This document shows, piece by piece, positions 19,658 to 28,253 of a stretch of DNA of 57,223 bases. Made by a program: the position numbers and the translations under genes. A model generated the notes under the pieces. The model was not told the DNA's origin, ran no database searches, and saw nothing but the letters and a program-made list of their open reading frames with translations. The stretch is from Actinomycetes bacterium. Its GTDB lineage: Bacteria > Actinomycetota > Acidimicrobiia > Acidimicrobiales > RAAP-2. The DNA is taken from the NCBI GenBank assembly GCA_021810205.1, contig JAJZJC010000006.1:1-57223 (forward strand), written 5' to 3'. Numbering within the stretch: position 1 is the first letter of the stretch; every line of letters begins with the position of its first letter.

Positions 19658-20878
19658 CTATGCCTTCCGGTGCGCCAGATGCTTGGGAAAGGCCAGCACG
19701 AGCGGCGCGGTCGCGGCAACGAGCGCGGCGATCATCCACAAGGGAGCGGTCAGGTCTCTCGTGCCCACCGTCTGGCCGATCGCGAGGACCAACAGCGCAC
19801 CGATACCATTCGCGAGGCCGAGCGCGATGCCCGCCCCCATCGAGCGGTTCTCCGGAAAGATGTCCTGGCCGATCAGGATCGATGGCGACATCGTCAAGAA
19901 GAGCGCGATCCCGAGCGGTGCTGCCGTGACCCAGATCCATGCGCCGTGCACGTAGATGATCGGCACGATGAGCGCAGCGGTGGCCACCGACGAGACGGCC
20001 AGCACGTGGAGCCGTCCGATCTTGTCGGCCAGGTGCCCACCGTAGAGGTTGCCCACGACGCCGACCACGAGCATGACCGTGATGATCGATGCCCCCGACA
20101 CGAGCGAGCCGCCGTGAAGGTGCCACAGGATCGGGATGAAGGTCAACAGTGCGTAGATGGCCAGCGAACGAATGGACTGATACGTCACGAGGACGACCAT
20201 CGGACGGGTGTGGCGGCGCCATTGGATGCGCTGGGGGGATCCGGACTTGGCAGGGAGCCGGGGCGCGAGGTGGGCGAGCAGCGGCACGGTCACGAGCCCG
20301 GGCAGTCCGACCAGCCACAAGTAGCCGAGCCCGAGGTGCACCACCACAAGGCTGGCGACCGTGGGCCAGATGCCCCGGCCGAGCTCGCCTCCGACGAGGA
20401 ACGCGGAGGTGAACAGGCCGTGGCGTCCGTGCACCACGCTGCGGACGGCGGCCAGCGCCTGCGGATGGAAGAGGGCGTTGCCGACACCGACTGCGAGCAG
20501 CAGCACCAAGAGGAGCCACGTGCTGTGCGCTTCGCCGAAGAGACCGCCACCGAGTGAGCTGATGGCCAGTCCGCCGACCACGAGCACCCGGCCCCCGAGG
20601 CGGTCGGCGAGCCAGCCGGTCACCGGCTGGAGTGCCTGGCCGATGGTGAGAGCGGCGATCAGGACACCGGCCATCCGTACCGGATCGTGCAGGGAGACGA
20701 GCATGGCGGGGAGCACCCCAGGCAGGTAGTTCGCTGCCCCGTCGTTCAGCAGGTGGGACCACGTCAGCCCGAGCAACCGTCGGCGGTCCACCCAAGGCAC
20801 GCCGGCAGCCGCAGGCAATCCTGCAGCCGTCGGCAATCGTGCAGCCCGAAGCGCTGCATCCGACGTGTTCGCCGCCAC
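19658..20878 (-). CDS. MFS transporter, fosmidomycin-resistance (Fsr) type
   Basis: About 406 residues with 12 hydrophobic segments. WSHLLNDGAANYLPGVLPAML, WLADRLGGRVLVVGGL, FHPQALAAVRSV and GGHLADKIGRLHVL follow the Fsr-like subfamily pattern (HLLND...; FHP; GG-ADR-GRR). Such proteins export small compounds; the substrate here is unknown. The start is uncertain: GTG at 20878 is the best candidate after which a low-complexity RLPTAAGLPAAAGVP leads to the first helix. The frame stays open upstream antisense to metF, which is not real coding. Confidence 0.86.
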   Translation of the reverse strand: MAANTSDAALRAARLPTAAGLPAAAGVPWVDRRRLLGLTWSHLLNDGAANYLPGVLPAMLVSLHDPVRMAGVLIAALTIGQALQPVTGWLADRLGGRVLVVGGLAISSLGGGLFGEAHSTWLLLVLLLAVGVGNALFHPQALAAVRSVVHGRHGLFTSAFLVGGELGRGIWPTVASLVVVHLGLGYLWLVGLPGLVTVPLLAHLAPRLPAKSGSPQRIQWRRHTRPMVVLVTYQSIRSLAIYALLTFIPILWHLHGGSLVSGASIITVMLVVGVVGNLYGGHLADKIGRLHVLAVSSVATAALIVPIIYVHGAWIWVTAAPLGIALFLTMSPSILIGQDIFPENRSMGAGIALGLANGIGALLVLAIGQTVGTRDLTAPLWMIAALVAATAPLVLAFPKHLAHRKA

Positions 20879-21033
20879 AGCCGCACCGTACCGCCCCCGG
20901 CTCGCCCACCCGATCCGCACGCGCGCCCGTACCCTCGGAGCACTCGAGACGCTGGCAGGAGCACACCTCGGATCGGATCTGTAGCGGCGCACATTGGCCC
21001 GAACTGTGCCTTCCGATGCCGCCCGGATCGGCT

Positions 21034-21039
21034 TACCGT
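21034..21039 (+). promoter_or_regulatory. -10 element of a leaderless transcript for the metF leader ORF
   Basis: TACCGT ends seven bases before the ATG at 21047, the spacing at which transcription would start on or next to the A of ATG. No Shine-Dalgarno sequence is present between them. Confidence 0.5.
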
Positions 21040-21046
21040 CGACGCC

Positions 21047-21151
21047 ATGGAGCAGACGAGCGAGCCGACGAACGAGCAGATGAAGAGACGCGCCGTCAAC
21101 TGCGAGACCGGCAGGCGCAATTGCATCACGTGCACCAACGAGCGCCGGTAA
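21047..21151 (+). CDS. Cysteine-containing leaderless mini-ORF upstream of metF
   Basis: 34 codons from ATG to TAA, ending 15 bp before the metF ATG. The peptide is hydrophilic and ends with three cysteines and arginines (NCETGRRNCITCTNERR). The position right behind a -10 box and the Cys run resemble the cysteine-responsive leaderless leader peptides known upstream of sulfur-metabolism operons in mycobacteria, where ribosome stalling at Cys codons changes downstream expression. It could instead be a small zinc-binding protein. Coding is supported by composition and position only. Confidence 0.5.
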   Translation: MEQTSEPTNEQMKRRAVNCETGRRNCITCTNERR

Positions 21152-21166
21152 GCCCTTTTCGAACCG

Positions 21167-22045
21167 ATGGCACGCATTTCGGACATGTTGGCAGCAGGGA
21201 CGACGTACTCGTTCGAGTTCTTCCCGCCCAAGAACCACGCTGAGCAGGCGACGCTGACGCGCGCGCTGCACGAGCTGGAGCCGTTGCGTCCATCCTTCGT
21301 CTCGGTCACCCACCGGGGGGGCGCGTCCTCGCGCCGGCGGACCTTCGACCTCGTCACGGCGTTGCGAAACGTCACGACGCTCGAGGCGATGCCGCACCTC
21401 ACCTGTGTCGGTCACACGCGTCTCGGGCTCGCCGACGTCCTCATCGCGTACCGCAAGGCCGGCATCGAGAACCTGATGGCACTCGGGGGTGACCACATCG
21501 ACACCGGCGACGAGGCCGTCGAAGAACTGCGGTACGCGGCAGAGCTCGTGGAGCTCGCCCGTGCCATCGGCGGCTTCTGCATAGGTGTCGCAGCCCATCC
21601 CGCGGGCCATCCAGCCTCCCCCGACATCGAGTCCGACAGAGGCTTCCTGGCGGAAAAGCTGGCTCGAGCCGACTTCGCTGTCACGCAGTTCTTCTTCGAT
21701 GCAGCGCTGTACGCAGGGCTGCTCGACGATCTGGCGCGCCGCGGAGTCCACAAGCCGGTGCTGCCCGGCATCATGCCCGTCACCTCGCTCGCCTCGATCC
21801 CCCGCATGGCCCAAATGGGCTCTGCGGTCCCGGAATGGGCTTGTGCACGCCTGGCTGCGGCCTACGAGCGCGGGGGAGACGATGCGGTGCGAGCCCAAGG
21901 CATCTCGATGGCAACCGAGCTTTGCCGCGCGCTCTTGGACATGGGCGCGCCGGGCCTGCACTTCTACACCTTGAACCGTTCGACGACGACTCGTGAGATC
22001 TGCGGCGCGCTCGGGCGAGCCCCAGCGCTCAGCGTCGCCAGCTGA
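21167..22045 (+). CDS. metF: 5,10-methylenetetrahydrofolate reductase
   Basis: Reduces methylene-THF to methyl-THF with FAD, supplying the methyl donor for the MetH encoded 69 bp downstream. 292 residues, a normal bacterial length. TYSFEFFPPK at the N-terminus carries the catalytic Glu; SVTHRGG, HLTCVGHTR, ENLMALGGD, GVAAHPAGHP, FAVTQFFFDAALY and LPGIMPVTS are the family landmarks in the right order. ATG at 21167 follows closely after the mini-ORF; no good ribosome site is visible, so translation may depend on re-initiation from the leader ORF. Confidence 0.95.
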   Translation: MARISDMLAAGTTYSFEFFPPKNHAEQATLTRALHELEPLRPSFVSVTHRGGASSRRRTFDLVTALRNVTTLEAMPHLTCVGHTRLGLADVLIAYRKAGIENLMALGGDHIDTGDEAVEELRYAAELVELARAIGGFCIGVAAHPAGHPASPDIESDRGFLAEKLARADFAVTQFFFDAALYAGLLDDLARRGVHKPVLPGIMPVTSLASIPRMAQMGSAVPEWACARLAAAYERGGDDAVRAQGISMATELCRALLDMGAPGLHFYTLNRSTTTREICGALGRAPALSVAS

Positions 22046-22114
22046 GCGCGCTCGCGCGACACCCGTCACCGTTGCAGATGCCAGTTTTCGCCCTCCGCTG
22101 ACCGCCATACGACC

Positions 22115-25100
22115 ATGCCATCACCTCTTCTGCGCCGGCTCGATCCAGAAGGCTCGGAGTACTTGAGCGCATTGCGCGAGCGACGCGTGATCTTCGACGG
22201 GGCTACCGGCACGAATATTCAGCGGCAAGAGCTCGACGCGTCGGATTTCGGGGGTGCACACCTCGAAGGGTGCAACGAGGTCCTGGCGGTCAGCTGCCCG
22301 TCTGCCATCGAGCGACTGCACCGTTCGTTCCTCGAGGTCGGCGTCGACGTGATCGAGACCGATACCTTCGGCGCCTTCTCCGTGGTCCTCGCCGAGTACG
22401 GGCTCGCCACACGCACCCGGGAGATCAACCTGGCAGCGGCCGCGATCGCCAAACGTGTGGCGGCCGAGTTCAGCGCGCCGGACGCACCGAGGTGGGTGGC
22501 CGGCAGCATCGGCCCGGGGACGAAGTTCCCCACCCTCGGTCAGATTCGCTACCCCGAGCTGCGAGCGGCCTACGAGGAGCAGGCATCGGCTCTCCTCGAG
22601 GGGGGCGTCGACTTGCTGCTGATCGAAACCGTCTTCGATCTCTTGTCTGCAAAGGCGGCGATCAACGGTGCCCGGCGCGCCATGACGGCGCTCGGATGCC
22701 AGGTGCCGATCCAGGTGCAAGTGACGATCGAGTTGACGGGACGGATGCTCCCGGGAACCGAGATCGGCGCTGCCCTCAGCGCGTTGGACGCCATGCAGGT
22801 CGACGTCATCGGGTTGAACTGTGCAACGGGCCCGGCCGAGATGGACGAGGCGGTCCGGCACCTGTGCGCGCACTCGCGGGTGCCGGTCTCGGTGATGCCG
22901 AACGCAGGGCTTCCGACGGTCGTGGAAGGCAAGATGCACTACGACCTGAGTCCCGAGCAGCTCGCGGACTATCTGTTCCGCTTCGTCGCCGACTACGGCG
23001 TGGCGGCAGTAGGCGGGTGCTGCGGCACGACGCCGGCTCATCTCGCAGCCGTCGTGGATCGCCTGCAGGGGACGTTCCCGGCCGCACGCCACCCAGTACA
23101 CGAGCCCAGCGCGTCCTCCGTCTACAGCGCAGTCCCGTTCAGGCAGGACACGTCGTTTCTCGTCGTCGGTGAGCGGACGAACGCGAACGGCTCGAGGCGA
23201 TTCCGTGAGGCCATGCTCGAAGGTGATTGGGACGCCTGTGTCGCCATGGCGCGGGACCAAGTCGCCGAAGGTGCGCACATGATCGACGTCTGCGTCGACT
23301 ACACGGGCGCCGATGGCGTGGCGGACATGACGGAGCTGGTGAGAAGGCTCTCGACCCAATCGAGCGTGCCACTCATGATCGACTCCACCGAGGCGCCGGT
23401 GGCCGAGTCGGCACTCCAGTGGCTCGGCGGGCGTCCGGTGCTGAACTCGGTCAACCTCGAAGAAGGTGACGGTGAAGGCACCAGGCTCGATCGCTTCCTG
23501 CGCTTGGCTCGCGAGTACGGAGCGGCGGTGGTCTGCACCTGTATCGACGAAGACGGCCAGGCCCGCACCGCAGAGTGGAAACTGCGCGCCGCGCGCACGA
23601 TCCACGACATCGCCGTCGAGCGGTATGGCCTGGAGCCCTGCGATCTCCTGTTCGATCCACTCGCCTTGCCGCTCTCGACGGGCATGGTAGAGAGCCGGCG
23701 AGACGGCGTCGAGACCATCGAAGCAATCGCCAGGATCAAAGAGGCGCTCCCAGGAGCACACACCATCCTGGGGATCTCGAACGTCTCCTTCGGCTTGAAC
23801 CCTGCCGCACGGCAGGCACTGAACTCGGTGTTCCTCCACGAATGCGTGAAGGCCGGCCTCGACGCGGCGATCGTCCACGCCTCGAACATCCTGCCCCTCT
23901 CGCGCATCGACGAGCGCGCTCGTCAGGTGTGCCTGGACCTCGTCCACGACCGGCGGCGTGATGGCTACGACCCACTACAGGAGCTGCTGACACTCTTCGA
24001 GGGCGTCACCGCGTCGTCCGCGAGCAGCGAGACCCATGCGGATTGGCCGGTCGAACGGCGACTCGAACAGCGAATAGTCGACGGAGACCGCCCCGGGCTG
24101 GAAGACGATCTCACCGAAGCGCTCGAAAAGGGCCATGAGGCACTGGCCATCGTGAACGACATCCTCTTGGCGGGGATGAAGACGGTCGGGGACCTCTTCG
24201 CTTCCGGCGAGATGCAGCTGCCGTTCGTGCTCCAGTCGGCAGAGACGATGAAGGCTGCCGTCGCGTTCCTCGAGCCGCACATGGAGCACGCCACACAAGG
24301 CGGGAAGGGCACCGTCGTGCTCGCGACCGTGAAAGGCGACGTCCACGACATCGGCAAGAACCTGGTCGACATCATCCTCACCAACAACGGCTACGAGGTC
24401 GTCAACCTCGGCATCAAGGTCAGCATCGCGGACATGCTCGCAGCGGTGGAAGAGCACCACGCCGACGCACTCGGGATGAGCGGGCTCCTCGTGAAGTCAA
24501 CCCTCGTCATGCGAGAGAACCTCGAGGAACTGAACCGACGCGGGCTTGCCCACTTGCCAGTGCTTCTCGGTGGCGCGGCACTCACCCGAACCTACGTCGA
24601 GCGGGACCTCCGCCAGATCTACCAGGGGCGAGTCTTCTACGGTCGGGACGCGTTCGAAGGTCTCCGTGTCGTCGAGCGCCTCGTCGAATTGCGGCGCAAC
24701 GGGGAAGACGACCCCGCCTTCGGCAGGGAGATCTCGGAGCGACGAGTCCCTTCGCGACACCGAGAACAACTCGGCAGCGGGGACTCGCCTGACCCGGGCA
24801 CGTCCAGGGTGCAAGGACTCCGTCGCTCGCCGGAGGTCCTCTCCGACAATCCCTTGTGCCGGCCACCTTTCACCGGGAGCCGCGTCGCCAAGGGCATCGC
24901 GCTCGACGAGATCGCGGCATACCTGAACCAGACGGCCCTCTTCAGGAACCAGTGGGGGTTCCGGCCCCAAGGGGACGAGGACGACGCCATGTTCAAATCT
25001 CGCGTGCAGGCGGTCCTCCGCCAGGAACTGGCGAAGGCAAAAGAGGCAAACGTTCTCGCCCCCCAAGTCGTCTACGGGCATTTCGCCGCTGCCTCCGACG

Positions 25101-25639
25101 GGAACGACCTCGTGGTGTTCAAAGACGAGTCGCGGAGCACGGAGTGGATGCGCTTCAGCTTCCCGCGCCAGACGAAGCCGCCCTGGCTCTGCATCGCCGA
25201 CTTCTTCCGGCCGGTCGACGCTCCCGAAGAGGACTTCGCGTCCTTCATGCTCGTGACGATGGGACCCAAGGCGTCCGAGGCCACCGCGCGCCTGTTCGCC
25301 GAGGATCGCTACCAGGACTACCTCTTCCTCCATGGTCTCGCCGTCGAGATGACCGAGGCGCTCGCGGAGCTCTGGCACCGCCGCATCCGAGAGGAGCTGG
25401 GCATCGCGGACGAGGACGGACCGACCGTGAAGGGGCTCTTCCGCCAGCAGTACCGCGGGGGTCGCTACAGCTGGGGCTACCCGGCATGCCCGAACCTCGA
25501 GGACAACGCCAAGGTCGTCGAGCTGCTCGGCGCCGACCGCATCGGGGTGACCGTCAGCGAGGGATTCCAACTCGTGCCCGAGCAGACCACCGATGCCATC
25601 GTCTGCCACCACCCTCAAGCCAAGTACTTCGTCGCCTGA
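22115..25639 (+). CDS. metH: Cobalamin-dependent methionine synthase
   Basis: 1174 residues with all four MetH modules. Homocysteine/Zn domain (GATGTNIQ; zinc ligands C236 in GLNCATG and C302/C303 in GGCCGTTP), pterin-binding domain (FLVVGERTNANGS, MIDVCVDYTG), cobalamin cap and binding domain (GDVHDIGKN with base-off His744, then GMSGLLVKST), and the C-terminal AdoMet activation domain (RYSWGYPACPN). Makes methionine from homocysteine and the methyl-THF made by MetF. A spacer of about 60 residues near residues 870-920, between the B12 and activation domains, is poorly conserved. The preceding 69 bp hold no cobalamin riboswitch. A hairpin follows the stop. Confidence 0.97.
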   Translation: MPSPLLRRLDPEGSEYLSALRERRVIFDGATGTNIQRQELDASDFGGAHLEGCNEVLAVSCPSAIERLHRSFLEVGVDVIETDTFGAFSVVLAEYGLATRTREINLAAAAIAKRVAAEFSAPDAPRWVAGSIGPGTKFPTLGQIRYPELRAAYEEQASALLEGGVDLLLIETVFDLLSAKAAINGARRAMTALGCQVPIQVQVTIELTGRMLPGTEIGAALSALDAMQVDVIGLNCATGPAEMDEAVRHLCAHSRVPVSVMPNAGLPTVVEGKMHYDLSPEQLADYLFRFVADYGVAAVGGCCGTTPAHLAAVVDRLQGTFPAARHPVHEPSASSVYSAVPFRQDTSFLVVGERTNANGSRRFREAMLEGDWDACVAMARDQVAEGAHMIDVCVDYTGADGVADMTELVRRLSTQSSVPLMIDSTEAPVAESALQWLGGRPVLNSVNLEEGDGEGTRLDRFLRLAREYGAAVVCTCIDEDGQARTAEWKLRAARTIHDIAVERYGLEPCDLLFDPLALPLSTGMVESRRDGVETIEAIARIKEALPGAHTILGISNVSFGLNPAARQALNSVFLHECVKAGLDAAIVHASNILPLSRIDERARQVCLDLVHDRRRDGYDPLQELLTLFEGVTASSASSETHADWPVERRLEQRIVDGDRPGLEDDLTEALEKGHEALAIVNDILLAGMKTVGDLFASGEMQLPFVLQSAETMKAAVAFLEPHMEHATQGGKGTVVLATVKGDVHDIGKNLVDIILTNNGYEVVNLGIKVSIADMLAAVEEHHADALGMSGLLVKSTLVMRENLEELNRRGLAHLPVLLGGAALTRTYVERDLRQIYQGRVFYGRDAFEGLRVVERLVELRRNGEDDPAFGREISERRVPSRHREQLGSGDSPDPGTSRVQGLRRSPEVLSDNPLCRPPFTGSRVAKGIALDEIAAYLNQTALFRNQWGFRPQGDEDDAMFKSRVQAVLRQELAKAKEANVLAPQVVYGHFAAASDGNDLVVFKDESRSTEWMRFSFPRQTKPPWLCIADFFRPVDAPEEDFASFMLVTMGPKASEATARLFAEDRYQDYLFLHGLAVEMTEALAELWHRRIREELGIADEDGPTVKGLFRQQYRGGRYSWGYPACPNLEDNAKVVELLGADRIGVTVSEGFQLVPEQTTDAIVCHHPQAKYFVA

Positions 25640-25656
25640 TCGGCGTGCCTCATGGC

Positions 25657-25676
25657 CGGTGGGACCGTCCCCACCG
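25657..25676 (+). terminator. Hairpin terminator between metH and the convergent gene
   Basis: CGGTGGG, six-base loop, CCCACCG; 18 bp after the metH stop and 16 bp before the stop of the convergent gene. No T tract, so it may serve both strands as a strong GC hairpin. Confidence 0.55.
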
Positions 25677-25691
25677 AGATGCTCGCTCAGG

Positions 25692-26507
25692 TCACGACGT
25701 AGCGAGCATGCGCTCGAGGGGGGCGGTCCAGTCGATCGGCGCCACCGGCACTTGGACGGCCGCATGCACGGCTGCTGCCCATGCCGCGACCGCGGCCCAC
25801 ACCACAGTGGGAGCCGCGACCTGCGTACTTGCGGACTCCGACCACGTCGCTTCCACTGACGCCGCTGCCTGGGCTGCTTCCGCCACCGACATGCGAACGG
25901 CCTCCAGCACGATCGATGCCCCCTGCGCCTTCTCGGCCTCCCTCGAGCGATCTGGCGTTCTCGACAACCACGTCGCTCTCACCGCTGCCCTCGACACCTT
26001 CGCCGCCGCCTCGGCAGCACGAAGGACGCTCTCGTGCACTGTCGCAGCCGCGCGGGCCGCTCCCCGAGCGGAGCCCACGTCGGTCACATGAGGGAGCCGG
26101 CTCAAGCGCTCGGCCTCCGCTCGCAGACCCGCGGCCGAAAGCGCCGCCACGGCAACGGTGCGCACCGCCCAGTCGGCGACGATCGTGGTCCTGCGAAGCT
26201 CGACGTCGCGGGAAGCGTTCGTCCCGACCAAGCGGGGCACGTATGCCACGAGCCTCTGGCGCTCTTGGTCGCCCACCCGGTCGTTGATGAGACGGCAGAA
26301 CATCGCGATGACGGGCGATGCCGATTCAGGGTGGTTGGTACGGGGCTCGTTCGCCAGCGACGCGACCGCCTCCATCACGCCGATGCCTGCATCGTGCGCC
26401 GCGTGCGCGCTGCGGGCGAGACGAACCGTGGCGAGATCGACGATCACCGGCCTCGCCTGCCGGCGCCCCCCTTGACCTGGCGCTCGAGACGAGGTTTCGC
26501 TTGTCAT
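25692..26507 (-). CDS. Conserved-looking actinobacterial hypothetical protein, Ala-rich
   Basis: 271 residues from the ATG at 26507, which follows the stop of the upstream small gene by 1 bp. The N-terminal half (EAVASLANEPRTNHPESASPVIAMFCRLINDRV, QRLVAYVPRLVGTNA, RRTTIVADWAVRTVAVAAL) recalls from memory a family of unknown function common in Streptomyces, where the start reads like 'E-(W/P)-x-D-x-P-x-x-x-x-P-V-(I/L)'. The C-terminal half is a long Ala-rich helical tract. No catalytic motif. Function unknown; coupled to a small exported protein. Confidence 0.68.
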   Translation of the reverse strand: MTSETSSRAPGQGGRRQARPVIVDLATVRLARSAHAAHDAGIGVMEAVASLANEPRTNHPESASPVIAMFCRLINDRVGDQERQRLVAYVPRLVGTNASRDVELRRTTIVADWAVRTVAVAALSAAGLRAEAERLSRLPHVTDVGSARGAARAAATVHESVLRAAEAAAKVSRAAVRATWLSRTPDRSREAEKAQGASIVLEAVRMSVAEAAQAAASVEATWSESASTQVAAPTVVWAAVAAWAAAVHAAVQVPVAPIDWTAPLERMLATS

Positions 26508-26508
26508 G

Positions 26509-26784
26509 TCACGCCACCATGCGGCCAGGGTGTCCGGGGTACAGCCGGTAGGAAGCGCAGAGCCGGCAGTTCCCTGGGCACGGATCGTGGGTCGCGAACG
26601 GACAGTGGGCCGGCCCGACACGCGGGACGAGGACCTCCCGACGCTCGAACGGGTTCACCGGCTCCGCCCCGCTCGATCCAGTGCCGGCACCGTCCTCCGC
26701 CCTCCGGCTGCCGACGACCCCGGCAAACGGGGTCACGGCGAGGACCATGAGGGTCAAGAGCCAACGGACGCCGTTGACACGCAT
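26509..26784 (-). CDS. Small secreted or membrane-anchored Cys-rich protein
   Basis: 91 residues. One hydrophobic segment at the N-terminus (WLLTLMVLAVTPFAGVVG) works as signal or anchor; the C-terminal 45 residues contain CPFATHDPCPGNCRLC, four or five cysteines in a compact pattern that could bind a metal or form disulfides. No family recognised. ATG at 26784 lies six bases from a TACGAT -10 box, pointing to a leaderless mRNA. Forms a two-gene unit with the hypothetical gene 1 bp downstream. Confidence 0.62.
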   Translation of the reverse strand: MRVNGVRWLLTLMVLAVTPFAGVVGSRRAEDGAGTGSSGAEPVNPFERREVLVPRVGPAHCPFATHDPCPGNCRLCASYRLYPGHPGRMVA

Positions 26785-26790
26785 ATATGG

Positions 26791-26796
26791 ATCGTA
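26791..26796 (-). promoter_or_regulatory. -10 element of a leaderless transcript
   Basis: Minus-strand TACGAT, six bases, then ATG of the small Cys-rich gene. The identical box and spacing precede the IclR gene at 56956. Confidence 0.5.
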
Positions 26797-26886
26797 GGAC
26801 GCACCCGCGCGCTGGCTAGAGTCGAAAGTCCCTACTCGGTACGGGGCTTCACCGACTGGGATGCCATGCGTCCGTTCGAGGACCCC

Positions 26887-27945
26887 TCAGAAGCAGCTGG
26901 GGTCGTCAGGCGCCCATGGTGCCCACCCGTCGGCTTCGTACGCACGGACACCGACGTTCATCTGCTGCTGCGCGGTGGCCTGGAGCGGCGTCGACGCGTA
27001 CATCGCGCCGCCGTACTGGAGCCAGGTTGCCTCGAGGAACTGCAGCAGTCCCATCGTGCCGCTCGTCGGGTTGTAGGCCTGCGGATTGCCGCTGGACTCT
27101 GCTTGCACGATGCATGAGAACGTCGTTCGCACCGATGCCGGCATCGTCGAGAGAAGTGTCCCCGATGTCGCCGCAGCGCTCGACGCCGGCGCGGGCGACA
27201 CTACGGCCGATGCAGCCGGTGTCGACGCTGGAGCGGGTGTCGATGCCGGTGCCGGAATGGTGTCGCTCGTGAGCGCCGGTGATGTCACGTCGCCCAACAC
27301 CACGGTGAGCACCTGCCCCGCGTAGATGAGGTTCGGATCGGCGATGCCGTTTGCAGCGGCCAGAGCGGAGACCGTGGTCCGAAAGCGCGCGGCGATGGCG
27401 GACAAGGTGTCCCCCCATTGCACCGTGTAGCTGGTCGTGCTGGTCGTGCTGGTCGTGCTGTTCGCGGCGATCGGGGTGTCGGATTCCGCGGGTGTCGTCG
27501 CAGGAGCGCTCGATGCCGCCGCCGCGACCGGCGTCGCGGGCTGCGCACCGGGCTGGGCGACGACGAGCACTTGCCCGGCGTAGATGAGGTTCGGATCAGC
27601 AATGGCATTCAGCTCGACAAGTGCGGGCACGGACGTACCGAACCGTGCGGCGATGGCAGTGAGGGTGTCACCCCGCTGGACCGTGTACGTGGAAGGCGCC
27701 GAGGTGAGGTCTGCCAGTACCGCATGGGCATCGCCTTGGCCGCGTGGGCTCGCCTTGTGGGCCGCGACGCCGACTGCGCCGGCGGCAGTGGTTGCCAAGC
27801 CCGCGGTGATCGCGGTCGCCAGAAGGGACGCCCCAAGTCCTGCGGCGGTGAACGAACGGCGGCGATGTCGGACGCTCGACCTCCGAGCCGACCGGTTCCA
27901 ACCTTCAGCAACTTCGCCGTGTTCGCCGAACGTGCTCGCAGTCAC
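26887..27945 (-). CDS. Secreted LysM cell-wall hydrolase with Rpf/transglycosylase-like domain
   Basis: 352 residues. Signal peptide at about 30-57 (RRRSFTAAGLGASLLATAITAGLATTAAG). Two LysM peptidoglycan-binding repeats (YTVQRGDTLTAIAARFGT...YAGQVLVV and YTVQWGDTLSAIAARFRT...YAGQVLTVV), each ending NLIYAGQ. Low-complexity Ser/Thr/Pro linkers, some from 9-bp repeats (STTSTTSTTS). The C-terminal about 80 residues form a lysozyme-like domain: FSCIVQAESSGNPQAYNPTSGTMGLLQFLEATW, with catalytic Glu in QAESSG. It would cleave septal or side-wall peptidoglycan outside the cell. GTG start after GGAGGA. A leader of about 170 nt precedes it. Confidence 0.9.
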   Translation of the reverse strand: MTASTFGEHGEVAEGWNRSARRSSVRHRRRSFTAAGLGASLLATAITAGLATTAAGAVGVAAHKASPRGQGDAHAVLADLTSAPSTYTVQRGDTLTAIAARFGTSVPALVELNAIADPNLIYAGQVLVVAQPGAQPATPVAAAASSAPATTPAESDTPIAANSTTSTTSTTSYTVQWGDTLSAIAARFRTTVSALAAANGIADPNLIYAGQVLTVVLGDVTSPALTSDTIPAPASTPAPASTPAASAVVSPAPASSAAATSGTLLSTMPASVRTTFSCIVQAESSGNPQAYNPTSGTMGLLQFLEATWLQYGGAMYASTPLQATAQQQMNVGVRAYEADGWAPWAPDDPSCF

Positions 27946-28131
27946 GATATGTCCTCCGCATCCTGTGTCGGATTCGTCTTGGCTCTCTCGTCCAAGGAGA
28001 GCGCCAGGACTCTAAGCACGTGCGCACAAGCCCCTCAAGCATCGCCGCCTGTCAGTCGTCGACGATCCCGTTGCGTCGACGTGACGATCTTCGCCTCACG
28101 AGGACGAACAGAACCAAGGAAGTGAAATATA
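27946..28131 (-). promoter_or_regulatory. Promoter box and long 5' leader of the LysM hydrolase gene
   Basis: A minus-strand TATATT (28126-28131) in an AT-rich patch is the likely -10 box, which gives a leader of about 170 nt before the GTG. The leader can form local stems, for example GGCTCTCTCGTCC opposite GGACGAGAGAGCC-type pairing near 27985-28000. Cell-wall hydrolase genes of this type are often under the c-di-AMP riboswitch in actinobacteria, but I could find only ACGAATCCGACA as a partial resemblance, so no riboswitch is claimed. Confidence 0.4.
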
Positions 28132-28183
28132 AGAATCGACGTTCGTGCGTGCCCGGCAATGCGCCGCGCCGACCAGGCTCCTG

Positions 28184-28237
28184 CTCGAACGGCGCGAACG
28201 TCGCGAACAGCGCGAACGACGCGAACAGCGCGAACGA
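28184..28237. repeat. 9-bp tandem repeat (GCGAACNNC)
   Basis: Six copies of a 9-bp unit, alternating GCGAACAGC and GCGAACGAC, lying 17 bp 3' of the DEAD-box helicase stop codon at 28254. Confidence 0.82.
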
Positions 28238-28253
28238 TCAGACGACGCGGCTG

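Noticed and set aside
20879-22108. Minus-strand extension of the MFS frame to 816 codons
   Set aside because: It runs antisense through the whole of metF, which is unambiguous; only the MFS part is real.
22046-22114. Cobalamin riboswitch before metH
   Set aside because: The gap is only 69 bp and lacks the B12-box.
27946-28131. c-di-AMP (ydaO-type) riboswitch before the LysM hydrolase
   Set aside because: Only ACGAATCCGACA resembles the class; the other conserved blocks are missing.
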